The notes under the pieces are model-generated. The model saw only the letters and a program-made list of their open reading frames with translations, ran no database searches and was not told the DNA's origin. The position numbers and the translations under genes are program-made. Shown here in pieces: positions 1-6,482 of a stretch of 10,130 nucleotides of DNA (its first letter is position 1; every line of letters begins with the position of its first letter). Source of the stretch: Synergistaceae bacterium (GTDB lineage Bacteria; Synergistota; Synergistia; Synergistales; Aminobacteriaceae); NCBI GenBank assembly GCA_017446645.1, contig JAFSQO010000355.1, positions 1 through 10,130 on the forward strand. Direction: 5' to 3'.

Positions 1-872
1 ACGCAGGAGTCAACATTAACTTCCTGTCGAAGCCGGGACTTCAGGGTCTTGGCCATTACGACACCAACGGCGCAGAAGCCCAACGCAGCATAATGTGCGG
101 ACTGTTCTTTACGGCAGGACTTGAGACTATCGGAACACCATGTAACGTCAAGGGCGTTGATTACCCAATGCACGGACGAATCAGAACTACACCGGCTGAA
201 CATGTTTCGAGCGATGCATTCTGGGAGGGCGATGAGTATCACCTGAAAGTCTCCGGAGAAATGCGCGAGGCCATGCTCTTTGGTGAAAATCTCGTGCTTA
301 GAAGAAGCATTGAGACTGTTTACGGGTCAAAGTCATTCACTCTCACTGACGAATTCGAGAACGAAGCTTTCCGTGACGAACCTTTAATGCTGCTCTACCA
401 CTTTAATATCGGCTGGCCGTTCCTTGACGAGAACACAAAGCTCTATATTCCGACAACAAGCATAACACCCAGAAATAAAGATGCTGAAGGACACGAGGCA
501 GAGTACGACAAAATGGAAGCCCCGAAAGACAACGAACCCGAATACGTTTTTATTCACGAGATAGAGGCAGACTCTAACGGCGACACTGAGACAATCGCAG
601 TTAATCCCGGCTTGGGTCTTGGCATTAAAATTGCCTGGAACGTAAAATATCTTCCTCACTTTATGGAATGGAAGAGCATTGCTTCAGGTGATTACGTTGT
701 CGGTCTTGAGCCAGCTAACTCACTCATTCACGGCAGGGCATGGTACGACCAGAAGGGCGGTATTCACACCCTTGCACCGTTCGCAAAAGAGAAGAATGTG
801 TTGACGTTTACGATTCTTGACGGCGAGGAAGAAATTAACTCCGCTGTTCAGGCTTTCAACCAAAAATTTTAA
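1..872 (+). CDS. DUF4432 family aldose 1-epimerase-like protein (5' truncated)
   Basis: The reading frame is open from base 3 and continues upstream, so the ATG at 93 is internal and the true start lies outside the window. 289 residues are visible. The family is usually around 340-350 residues, so perhaps 50-60 are missing. DUF4432 proteins have a galactose-mutarotase-like beta-sandwich fold and are annotated as aldose epimerases, which would speed alpha/beta anomer exchange of a sugar. Visible family hallmarks are MHGR (visible residues 56-59), LLYHFNIGWP (130-139) and GLEPAN (234-239), with His and Glu positions suited to mutarotase-type acid/base chemistry. It has no signal peptide in view and is presumably cytoplasmic. 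It ends 18 nt before the lyxose isomerase gene and so belongs to the same operon. The family is clear, but the exact substrate is inferred only from the neighbours. Confidence 0.85.
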   Translation, partial: AGVNINFLSKPGLQGLGHYDTNGAEAQRSIMCGLFFTAGLETIGTPCNVKGVDYPMHGRIRTTPAEHVSSDAFWEGDEYHLKVSGEMREAMLFGENLVLRRSIETVYGSKSFTLTDEFENEAFRDEPLMLLYHFNIGWPFLDENTKLYIPTTSITPRNKDAEGHEAEYDKMEAPKDNEPEYVFIHEIEADSNGDTETIAVNPGLGLGIKIAWNVKYLPHFMEWKSIASGDYVVGLEPANSLIHGRAWYDQKGGIHTLAPFAKEKNVLTFTILDGEEEINSAVQAFNQKF

Positions 873-890
873 TGAGGTGATTTATTTATC

Positions 891-1577
891 ATGAAACGTT
901 CAGAAATCAACGCTTGCATCAAAGAATTTGAGGGACTCCTCAAGAAACACTGCTTTGCCCTTCCTCCTTTCCTGAGCTTTACGCCCGAAGAGTGGCAGAC
1001 AAAGGGTCATGAGTACGACGAAATCCGCGACAATGCTCTCGGCTGGGACATCACTGACTACGGCGAAGGACATTTTGATACAAAGGGACTCTACTTAATC
1101 ACGATTAGAAACGGCAACGTTCACAACCCGAAGTATATCAAGACTTATGCTGAAAAAATCATGATGCTCAAAGAAGGCCAAGTCTCGCCAAATCATTTCC
1201 ACTGGAAAAAAATGGAAGACATCATCAACAGAGGCGGCGGCAACGTTGTCTTCAAGCTATGGAACGCTGACAGGAAGACCGAACAGCCACTCGACACTGA
1301 CGTAAAAATCTTTCAGGACGGCAGGGAGTACACAGTCCCCGCAGGTTCGGAGGTTATCCTGAAGCCAGGCGAGTCACTTTCGCTCTATCCTTACTACTAT
1401 CATGAATTCAGGATTCAGCCCGGAACAGGTTACGCAATTATCGGTGAAGTCTCAATGTGCAACGATGACAACACTGATAATAGATTCTATGAGCCTCTCG
1501 GACGCTTCCCAACGATTGAGGAAGATGAGCCGCCGTACAGACTCCTTTGCACGGAATATCCTGCGGCAAAAGATTAA
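891..1577 (+). CDS. D-lyxose ketol-isomerase (cupin fold)
   Basis: This is a 228-residue protein of the D-lyxose isomerase family (EC 5.3.1.15), a Mn-dependent cupin that interconverts D-lyxose and D-xylulose and often D-mannose and D-fructose. The metal ligands of the family are all visible: H102 and H104 in NHFHW, E109 in KKMED, and H171 in YYYHEF. The C-terminal GEVSMCNDDNTDNRFY (185-200) is also typical. Length matches the family (about 225-230). The ATG at 891 is supported by an AGGTGA ribosome site at 875-880, ten bases upstream. It follows the DUF4432 epimerase by 18 nt and precedes a complete ribose-type ABC importer, which suggests it processes the imported sugar. D-lyxose, D-mannose and related sugars cannot be told apart from sequence alone. 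All ligands are present, so an active enzyme is expected. Confidence 0.93.
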   Translation: MKRSEINACIKEFEGLLKKHCFALPPFLSFTPEEWQTKGHEYDEIRDNALGWDITDYGEGHFDTKGLYLITIRNGNVHNPKYIKTYAEKIMMLKEGQVSPNHFHWKKMEDIINRGGGNVVFKLWNADRKTEQPLDTDVKIFQDGREYTVPAGSEVILKPGESLSLYPYYYHEFRIQPGTGYAIIGEVSMCNDDNTDNRFYEPLGRFPTIEEDEPPYRLLCTEYPAAKD

Positions 1578-1580
1578 GAC

Positions 1581-1614
1581 TCAGGATTTAAGTCCGGATT
1601 CTGGATTCAGGGTC
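1581..1614 (+). repeat. Degenerate 7-bp tandem repeat TCNGGAT in the isomerase-ATPase gap
   Basis: Between the isomerase stop and the ATPase gene, the heptamer TCNGGAT recurs at 1593 (TCCGGAT), 1600 (TCTGGAT) and, degenerate, at 1607 (TCAGGGT). A further copy at 1581 (TCAGGAT) is out of phase. No function is known. The rest of the 85-nt gap holds only the ribosome site of the next gene. Confidence 0.5.
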
Positions 1615-1645
1615 CGGGCAAGAATTACATAAAAAATACCTCAGA

Positions 1646-1662
1646 AAGGAGCAATCTTTATC
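1646..1662 (+). promoter_or_regulatory. Ribosome binding site that fixes a GTG start for the ATPase
   Basis: AAGGAG at 1646-1651 lies 11 nt before GTG 1663 and after an in-frame stop region, so GTG rather than the downstream ATG (1684) is the start. The ten bases before the GTG (AATCTTTATC) resemble those before the other genes of this operon. Confidence 0.75.
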
Positions 1663-3195
1663 GTGAGTGATTATGTCGTTACAATGGAACATATTACAAA
1701 GACATTCCCGGGTGTTAAGGCTCTCGATGACGTGCACTTACACCTCAAAGCAGGCAGAGTAATGGCACTGTTAGGGGAGAACGGCGCGGGGAAGTCAACA
1801 CTCATGAAAATCTTGTCGGGAGTCTACACAAGGGACTCAGGCGAGATAACAATTTTCGGCAACAAAATCGAAGGAGACCTGAACACAAAACAGGCTCAGG
1901 CATTGGGAGTTGCGATTATTCACCAGGAGCTGAACATGTGCCAGCATCTTTCAGTCGCAGCAAATATGTTTTTGGGCCGCGAGATAACTAAGGGCGGAAG
2001 GCTCGACAATGCAGAGATGAATAAGCAGGCAGTCGAACAGCTCGCAAAATTGGGCATTCATGACATAGACCCCGACGAAGCAGTAGGAAACTTAACGGTA
2101 GGCCGTCAGCAGATGGTCGAAATCGCAAAGGCGTTACTCATCAACGCAAAAGTCCTCGTCATGGATGAGCCTTCATCATCGCTTTCTAATGCAGAAATCA
2201 CGGAGATGTTCAGGATAGTGCGCGAACTCAAGGCTATGGGAACTGCAATAGTCTATATTTCGCACAGACTTCAGGAGCTTCATCACATAGTAGATGACGT
2301 TACCATAATGAGAGACGGCAAGTATATTCTTGAAGGCACATTCGATGAGCTTACAGGCGGAAATCCTGACCACATGGACAAGATCATCGCTAACATGGTA
2401 GGTCATGAAGTCACTAATCAGTTCCCCCGCGAGGATGTCCCAAAGGGTAAAAAGATTCTTGAAGTCAAACACCTCAATGCAGGCAAGCTCGTCCGTGATG
2501 TCTCGTTTGAGGTCTATGAGGGTGAAGTTCTGGGCTTCTCCGGCTTGGTCGGAGCAGGCAGAACTGAGACAATGCGCGCAATTTTCGGAGCTGACGTGAA
2601 AGACAGCGGCGAAATCCTGTTAGACGGCAAACCTCTTAATATCTACAGTCCAGGCTCTGCAATTCGTCAGGGCATAGTCTTAGCTCCTGAAGACAGAAAG
2701 AAAGAAGGACTCTGCACAAAACTTTCGATTAGGGATAATATTGCTTTACCAAATCTCGACATAATCACTCTCGGAAGCCCTACAGGCAGAATCAACAAGA
2801 AGACCGAGAACGAAATGATTGAGAAGGGCAAGAGTTCCCTCACAATCAAGATGGCTCATGCAGAAGTCGAAGCAGGCAGCCTCTCCGGAGGAAATCAGCA
2901 AAAAGTAGTCGTAGCAAAATGGTTAGCCCGTCAATCACGAGTCATAATCTTTGACGAACCTACAAGGGGAATTGACGTAGCTGCAAAAGTCGAAATCTAC
3001 GAGATTATTAACGAACTCAAGAAACAGGGCGTAGGAGTAGTCATCGTATCGAGCGAACTTCCTGAAGTTATGGGAATCTCTGACAGAATTATTGTAATGT
3101 GCAACGGTAAAATCACCGGTGAAGTTGACCCGCGCAATACAACAGAAGAAGAAATAATGACCTATGCGACAAGGTTCGGAGACAATGCCGCATAA
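1663..3195 (+). CDS. Sugar ABC transporter ATP-binding protein, RbsA/MglA/XylG type (two fused NBDs)
   Basis: This 510-residue protein has two nucleotide-binding domains in tandem, the normal size and layout for the carbohydrate-uptake CUT2 class. NBD1 is canonical: Walker A GENGAGKST (38-46), Q-loop H-Q88-E, signature LTVGRQQ (144-150), Walker B VLVMDEP (164-170, catalytic E169) and switch H201. NBD2 carries the usual CUT2 degeneration: the P-loop is GLVGAGRT (294-301) with Arg300 in place of Lys. It also has PEDRK (342-346), signature LSGGNQQ (407-413) and Walker B VIIFDEP (427-433), and SSELPE (463-468) with no switch His. It sits on the cytoplasmic face and powers the permease encoded 27 nt downstream. 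Start is GTG. The substrate is a monosaccharide by family. Lyxose, xylulose or mannose is an inference from the adjacent isomerase. Confidence 0.95.
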   Translation: MSDYVVTMEHITKTFPGVKALDDVHLHLKAGRVMALLGENGAGKSTLMKILSGVYTRDSGEITIFGNKIEGDLNTKQAQALGVAIIHQELNMCQHLSVAANMFLGREITKGGRLDNAEMNKQAVEQLAKLGIHDIDPDEAVGNLTVGRQQMVEIAKALLINAKVLVMDEPSSSLSNAEITEMFRIVRELKAMGTAIVYISHRLQELHHIVDDVTIMRDGKYILEGTFDELTGGNPDHMDKIIANMVGHEVTNQFPREDVPKGKKILEVKHLNAGKLVRDVSFEVYEGEVLGFSGLVGAGRTETMRAIFGADVKDSGEILLDGKPLNIYSPGSAIRQGIVLAPEDRKKEGLCTKLSIRDNIALPNLDIITLGSPTGRINKKTENEMIEKGKSSLTIKMAHAEVEAGSLSGGNQQKVVVAKWLARQSRVIIFDEPTRGIDVAAKVEIYEIINELKKQGVGVVIVSSELPEVMGISDRIIVMCNGKITGEVDPRNTTEEEIMTYATRFGDNAA

Positions 3196-3222
3196 AATAT
3201 TAACAGGAGGAATTTATTAATC

Positions 3223-4221
3223 ATGGAAACTAAAAAACGCAGCTTTCTCTCAAAACCCGGCGTCGCGTCCGTCGTAACAGCTTTTGCAGGCGTAGTTGTC
3301 CTTATGCTGATTTTCTGGGGAATGAACCCGAATTTTATCAAGCAGAATAACTTAATGCAGCTTTCACGCTCTATATGTCCGTATCTCCTCGTAGGCATAG
3401 GGCAGGGCATAGTTTGTATCACGGGTAATATCGATCTTTCTATCGGCTCAGTTTTGGGAATGTCAGCAATGATTTCCGCAACTCTTATTTGCAACGGAAT
3501 GAATGTAATTCTTGCAATAATTATTGACCTGATTGCATGTCTTATCGTCGGACTTTCAAACGGAGTATTAGTCGGAAAATTCAAGCTGCCCCCCTTCATC
3601 GGGACTCTTGGAACTATGACAATTTGCAGAGGAATCGCACAGCTCGTCAATAACAACTACAACACCGGCGACATCGGAGTCGGAGGCTTAAAAGATTTAT
3701 TCCGCGATGTATTTTATTATGACAGAATAGGCTATTTATATTACGGTGTCATTATCTGTCTCATAATATGGGCAGTTTTCTATTACCTGATGAGCTACAC
3801 CGCAACAGGACGGCACATTTACGCTATTGGCTCAAACGTTGACGCAGCGAGATTATCAGGCGTTGACGTGTTCAAGACAACAACGATAGCTTACACGATC
3901 TCAGCTTTCTGTTCGTTCATGGCAGGCTTAATCACAATGGCAGCGGCAGGCATGGGTTCAATGCAGGCAGGAATGAGCTACGAAATGTACGGAGTTGCAG
4001 CAGCAGTTATCGGCGGTATTTCAACATTAGGCGGCTCAGGACTTCTGGTCGGAGTCATTGCAGGTGCCAGCGTGTGGGCAATTCTGCAGAACGGATTGAC
4101 TCTCGCGAATGTTCCTGTTGCAATGCGTAATATAATAATAGGCATCATCGTCGTAGCGTGCGTATTATTCGACATTATGAGACGCAGCGGAATGATCGGA
4201 CGCAAGAAGAAAGCAGCATAA
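3223..4221 (+). CDS. Sugar ABC transporter permease, RbsC family
   Basis: This is a 332-residue, strongly hydrophobic inner-membrane protein of the BPD_transp_2 (RbsC/XylH) family. By eye I count about 8-9 membrane segments, roughly at 16-33, 51-67, 70-90, 95-117, 122-140, 172-190, 220-242, 256-285 and 300-317. Family motifs are present: GNIDLSIGSVLGM (68-80), PPFIGTLGTM (123-132), the cytoplasmic loop TGRHIYAIGSN with AARLSGV (195-214) that contacts the ATPase, and GGISTLGGSG (264-273). The tail is basic (GRKKKAA), consistent with a cytoplasmic C terminus. AGGAGG at 3205-3210 supports the ATG at 3223. As in rbs-type operons, the ATPase precedes and the binding protein follows. A homodimer with one RbsA-type ATPase chain is the usual complex. 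Confidence 0.95.
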   Translation: METKKRSFLSKPGVASVVTAFAGVVVLMLIFWGMNPNFIKQNNLMQLSRSICPYLLVGIGQGIVCITGNIDLSIGSVLGMSAMISATLICNGMNVILAIIIDLIACLIVGLSNGVLVGKFKLPPFIGTLGTMTICRGIAQLVNNNYNTGDIGVGGLKDLFRDVFYYDRIGYLYYGVIICLIIWAVFYYLMSYTATGRHIYAIGSNVDAARLSGVDVFKTTTIAYTISAFCSFMAGLITMAAAGMGSMQAGMSYEMYGVAAAVIGGISTLGGSGLLVGVIAGASVWAILQNGLTLANVPVAMRNIIIGIIVVACVLFDIMRRSGMIGRKKKAA

Positions 4222-4239
4222 TTAATTAAATCACGGTTT

Positions 4240-4268
4240 CAAGGGCTGTGAGAAAATCATGGCCTTTG
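4240..4268 (+). other. 12-bp stem-loop between permease and binding-protein genes
   Basis: Bases 4240-4251 (CAAGGGCTGTGA) pair over 12 positions with 4257-4268 (TCATGGCCTTTG), with three G-U pairs and a GAAAA loop. The stem is followed by CAAT, an A-run and then five T (4280-4284), so the T tract does not adjoin the stem and this is not a textbook terminator. The AGGAGG of the next gene is at 4286-4291. An mRNA-stabilising, processing or partial-attenuation role is plausible, because binding proteins are often made in excess over the permease. Confidence 0.55.
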
Positions 4269-4304
4269 CAATAAAAAAATTTTTCAGGAGGTTATTTTTC
4301 TATC

Positions 4305-5237
4305 ATGAAGAAACTTTTAGCAGCAGTAGTAGTTCTCGCGCTCGTCCTTACCGGCACAGCATTTGCAGGCGTTAAGACAAAGGTCGGCCTCATCACTATG
4401 GACCAGATGGACGTTCACTGGGTAAGACTCAAGAATGCAGCTCAGGAAAGAGTCGAAGAGCTTAACAAAGCCGGAAATGAAATCGAAATGGTATGGCTTG
4501 CTCCAGAGACAAAGGATAACCAGCAGCAGATTGAGAAGATTCAGAATGCCGTAGCAGACAACGTGAATTATATTATCATCGCATGTAACGACGGCACCAG
4601 CGCAAACAGGGCACTTCAGGAAGCATTGGACGCAGGCATCAAGATTATTTACGTCGACGCTCCCGCAACTCTTAAAGCAAGCGCAACATATGCAACAGAC
4701 AACTTCGCAGGCGGAAAGCAGATAGGCGAATATCTTGCAAAAGTCTTTGCAGACAACAACGTTACTGAAGGCACAATCGGAATCGTAGACGCTCAGCCCG
4801 GAGTCCAGTCCTGCCAGGATCGTTATGACGGCTTTGCATCAGTCTTCAAGGGCACAAAATTTGTCATCGGTGAAAGACAGTACTCAGACGGAGATAACTC
4901 AAAGGCTCAGGAGCTTGCAAACACCATGATTAACAATGGAGTTATAGCACTCTACGGCACGAATGACGGTGCAACGGTCGGAGCAGCAGCAGCAACAAAG
5001 GACGCAGCAGGCAACGGCACAAAGATTTATTGCGTAGGCTGGGACAAGTCAGACTCTAACATCGCCTATGTTGAGGCAGGGTTCCTTCTTGCATTTGCAG
5101 CACAGAATCCCCAGGTTATGGGCAAGATGGCAATCGATGCAGTAGTCGAGCTTGAGTCAGGAAAAGATCTCGGCGGTGCAGTAGTTGATACGGGCGTTTC
5201 AACAGTAACGAAGGACAACGTCGCAGAGTTCAAATAA
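4305..5237 (+). CDS. Periplasmic sugar-binding protein of a CUT2 ABC transporter (RbsB-like)
   Basis: This 310-residue protein starts with a clear Sec signal peptide (MKKLLAAVVVLALVLTGTAFA, cut after AFA at about residue 21). There is no lipobox cysteine, so it should be a soluble periplasmic protein, which points to a diderm cell. The mature part is a Peripla_BP_4 type-I fold: VGLITM (27-32) opens the N-lobe, NYIIIACNDGT (88-98) and IIYVDAP (114-120) are lobe strands, TDNFAGGKQIGEYLA (131-145) matches the RbsB DN..GG..G..LA pattern, ALYGTNDGATVGAAAA (215-230) is the usual nucleating segment, and VGWDKSD (244-250) is in the C-lobe. It captures the sugar and delivers it to the permease. AGGAGG at 4286-4291 supports the ATG. 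A hairpin precedes it and a strong terminator follows, making it the last gene of the operon. Confidence 0.94.
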   Translation: MKKLLAAVVVLALVLTGTAFAGVKTKVGLITMDQMDVHWVRLKNAAQERVEELNKAGNEIEMVWLAPETKDNQQQIEKIQNAVADNVNYIIIACNDGTSANRALQEALDAGIKIIYVDAPATLKASATYATDNFAGGKQIGEYLAKVFADNNVTEGTIGIVDAQPGVQSCQDRYDGFASVFKGTKFVIGERQYSDGDNSKAQELANTMINNGVIALYGTNDGATVGAAAATKDAAGNGTKIYCVGWDKSDSNIAYVEAGFLLAFAAQNPQVMGKMAIDAVVELESGKDLGGAVVDTGVSTVTKDNVAEFK

Positions 5238-5253
5238 GTTGTAAATAATTTTT

Positions 5254-5291
5254 TCTCCTGTCTCAGTTTTATGGGGCAGGAGATTTTTTTT
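5254..5291 (+). terminator. Intrinsic terminator of the sugar operon
   Basis: TCTCCTG (5254-5260) pairs with CAGGAGA (5277-5283), and the stem continues through four more C-G or U-G pairs (5261-5264 with 5273-5276), giving 11 bp with an 8-nt loop. Eight T follow directly (5284-5291). It begins 16 nt after the binding-protein stop. Read from the other strand, the hairpin is followed by A-rich sequence, so it is a weak terminator for the convergent tsaD transcript. Confidence 0.9.
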
Positions 5292-5296
5292 ATCGT

Positions 5297-6283
5297 TCAA
5301 ATTTCATGAAGTGAAGGGTCTGCAATGACTTCGCTGTTCGTTATGCCTTCACGTAAGTATCTGTTCTGACCAGCCAGGGCCGTCATTACTGCGTTATCCG
5401 TACAACGTTTTAACTCAGGCAAGCTGATAGTAAAACCCTTTTCGCGTCTTAATGCCTCACGCAATGCACCATTAGCACTGACTCCTCCTGATATGCTGAC
5501 CTGATGAATGCCAGTTAATTTCACAGCAAGTCTTATTTTCGCAATTAAAGCCTCGATTATCGCAGCCTGATACGATGCGCACAAGTCATTCATGTTTGCC
5601 TGAAGCTCCTCACTCGAAGCAAATTTCTTTACCTGCCACAGCAAAGCAGTCTTCAGTCCGCTGAAACTAAACTCAACAAGACCGCTATTCTTTAACGGCA
5701 CTGGGAAATTAAACGCCTTAGAATTTCCTGAGCGCGCTAACTTTTCAATTTCCGGGCCTCCGGGATATTTGAGACCTAAAATTTTTGCGCCCTTATCGAA
5801 TGCCTCACCTGCTGCATCGTCTCTTGTCTGGCCAAGTAATTCATAATCGCCGAAATCCCTTACCGTTATTATTTCTGTATGACCGCCGCTGACTATCAAT
5901 GACAAGAACGGAGGTTTCAGTCCCTCACAACCAGCAAAGATATGTCCTTCAAGATGATTTATGCCAATCAGGGGAACGCCCCAGACCTGCGACAAAGCCC
6001 TTGCAGTCTGAACCCCTACCATAAGAGCACCCATGAGACCAGGCCCTCGTGTTACTGCTATTAAATCAAGTTCGCGGCCTGAGATTTTGCTTTCACTCAA
6101 TGCAATATTTACCAGGGGCAGCAAATTTTCCAGATGTTTACGGGCAGCCATTTCAGGTATTACACCGCCGTAATCAGCATGAAATTTTATCTGACTGGAC
6201 AGTAATTCGCACAACACTTCATTATCACGCAGGATAGCTACACCAGTGTCATCGCAGCTTGTTTCGATGCCTAAAATTAACAT
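5297..6283 (-). CDS. tsaD: tRNA N6-adenosine threonylcarbamoyltransferase TsaD
   Basis: This 328-residue ASKHA-fold enzyme transfers the threonylcarbamoyl group to A37 of ANN-decoding tRNAs (t6A), working with TsaB, TsaE and TsaC. All signatures are intact: GIETSCDDT (5-13), metal ligands H110 and H114 in NHLEGH, VSGGHTE (131-137), TRDDAAGEAFDK (153-164), FSFSGLKTA (205-213), SGGVSANGALR (265-275) and CTDNA with metal ligand D296. I start it at the ATG at 6283, which gives the canonical M-x-LGIETSCDDT N terminus. An in-frame TTG six codons upstream (6301) has no better ribosome site. The ATG itself lacks a good Shine-Dalgarno and sits 10 nt after the small ORF stop, so translation coupling is likely. 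It is the last gene of the minus-strand train and ends next to the convergent sugar-operon terminator. Confidence 0.96.
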   Translation of the reverse strand: MLILGIETSCDDTGVAILRDNEVLCELLSSQIKFHADYGGVIPEMAARKHLENLLPLVNIALSESKISGRELDLIAVTRGPGLMGALMVGVQTARALSQVWGVPLIGINHLEGHIFAGCEGLKPPFLSLIVSGGHTEIITVRDFGDYELLGQTRDDAAGEAFDKGAKILGLKYPGGPEIEKLARSGNSKAFNFPVPLKNSGLVEFSFSGLKTALLWQVKKFASSEELQANMNDLCASYQAAIIEALIAKIRLAVKLTGIHQVSISGGVSANGALREALRREKGFTISLPELKRCTDNAVMTALAGQNRYLREGITNSEVIADPSLHEI

Positions 6284-6293
6284 GATCTTAATC

Positions 6294-6476
6294 TTATTCA
6301 AATGCGCTGTTACTGACGAAATCGCTCCAGTTGTGATCTATAAAGTCTTCGTATGAGTTAAAGACTAACGGCTCGATAATGTCATCGACCAGTATATAAT
6401 CTTCAAAGGCTTCAAGAGCAACTTCTCCGAACCAATGTTTATTATCGCATTCACGATTATGGCTAAACATCAACAT
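6294..6476 (-). CDS. Small acidic hypothetical protein between ispDF and tsaD
   Basis: This 60-residue ORF fills the gap between ispDF and tsaD on the same strand. Its ATG is 6 nt after the ispDF stop and its stop is 10 nt before the tsaD ATG. An AAGGTG ribosome site (complement of 6486-6491) lies within the ispDF 3' end, nine nt upstream. I do not recognise the family. The protein has about 14 Asp/Glu against one Arg and one Lys (net near -12), two Trp and several Phe. Blocks include HWFGEVALEAFEDY (14-27), DDIIEPLVFNSYEDF (31-45) and HNWSDFVSNSAFE (48-60). It has no signal peptide or membrane segment and only one Cys. Position, spacing and ribosome site argue that it is translated. A degenerate remnant, or an ORF retained only for coupling to tsaD, are the alternatives. 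Confidence 0.6.
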   Translation of the reverse strand: MLMFSHNRECDNKHWFGEVALEAFEDYILVDDIIEPLVFNSYEDFIDHNWSDFVSNSAFE

Positions 6477-6482
6477 TTTTAT

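Noticed and set aside
93..872. ATG at 93 as the start of the first gene
   Set aside because: The frame is open back to base 3, and the upstream residues (FLSKPGLQGLGHYD and following) look like family sequence, so the gene is truncated by the window edge.
1402..1632. 76-residue + strand ORF spanning the isomerase end and the gap
   Set aside because: It overlaps the conserved C terminus of the isomerase in another frame and has no ribosome site.
3162..3656. 164-residue minus-strand ORF opposite the permease gene
   Set aside because: It lies antisense to a clear RbsC-family gene, shows no recognisable motif, and is explained by codon bias on the coding strand.
4240..4284. Intra-operon hairpin as a full rho-independent terminator
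   Set aside because: The T tract is separated from the stem by 11 bases including an A-run, and the binding protein obviously belongs to the same operon.
5254..5291. Bidirectional terminator serving tsaD as well
   Set aside because: On the minus strand the hairpin is followed by A-rich bases, with only a short T stretch later, so an intrinsic terminator in that direction is not supported.
6284..6301. TTG at 6301 as the tsaD start
   Set aside because: It has no Shine-Dalgarno and adds six residues before the canonical N terminus. The ATG at 6283 places GIETSCDDT at the usual position.
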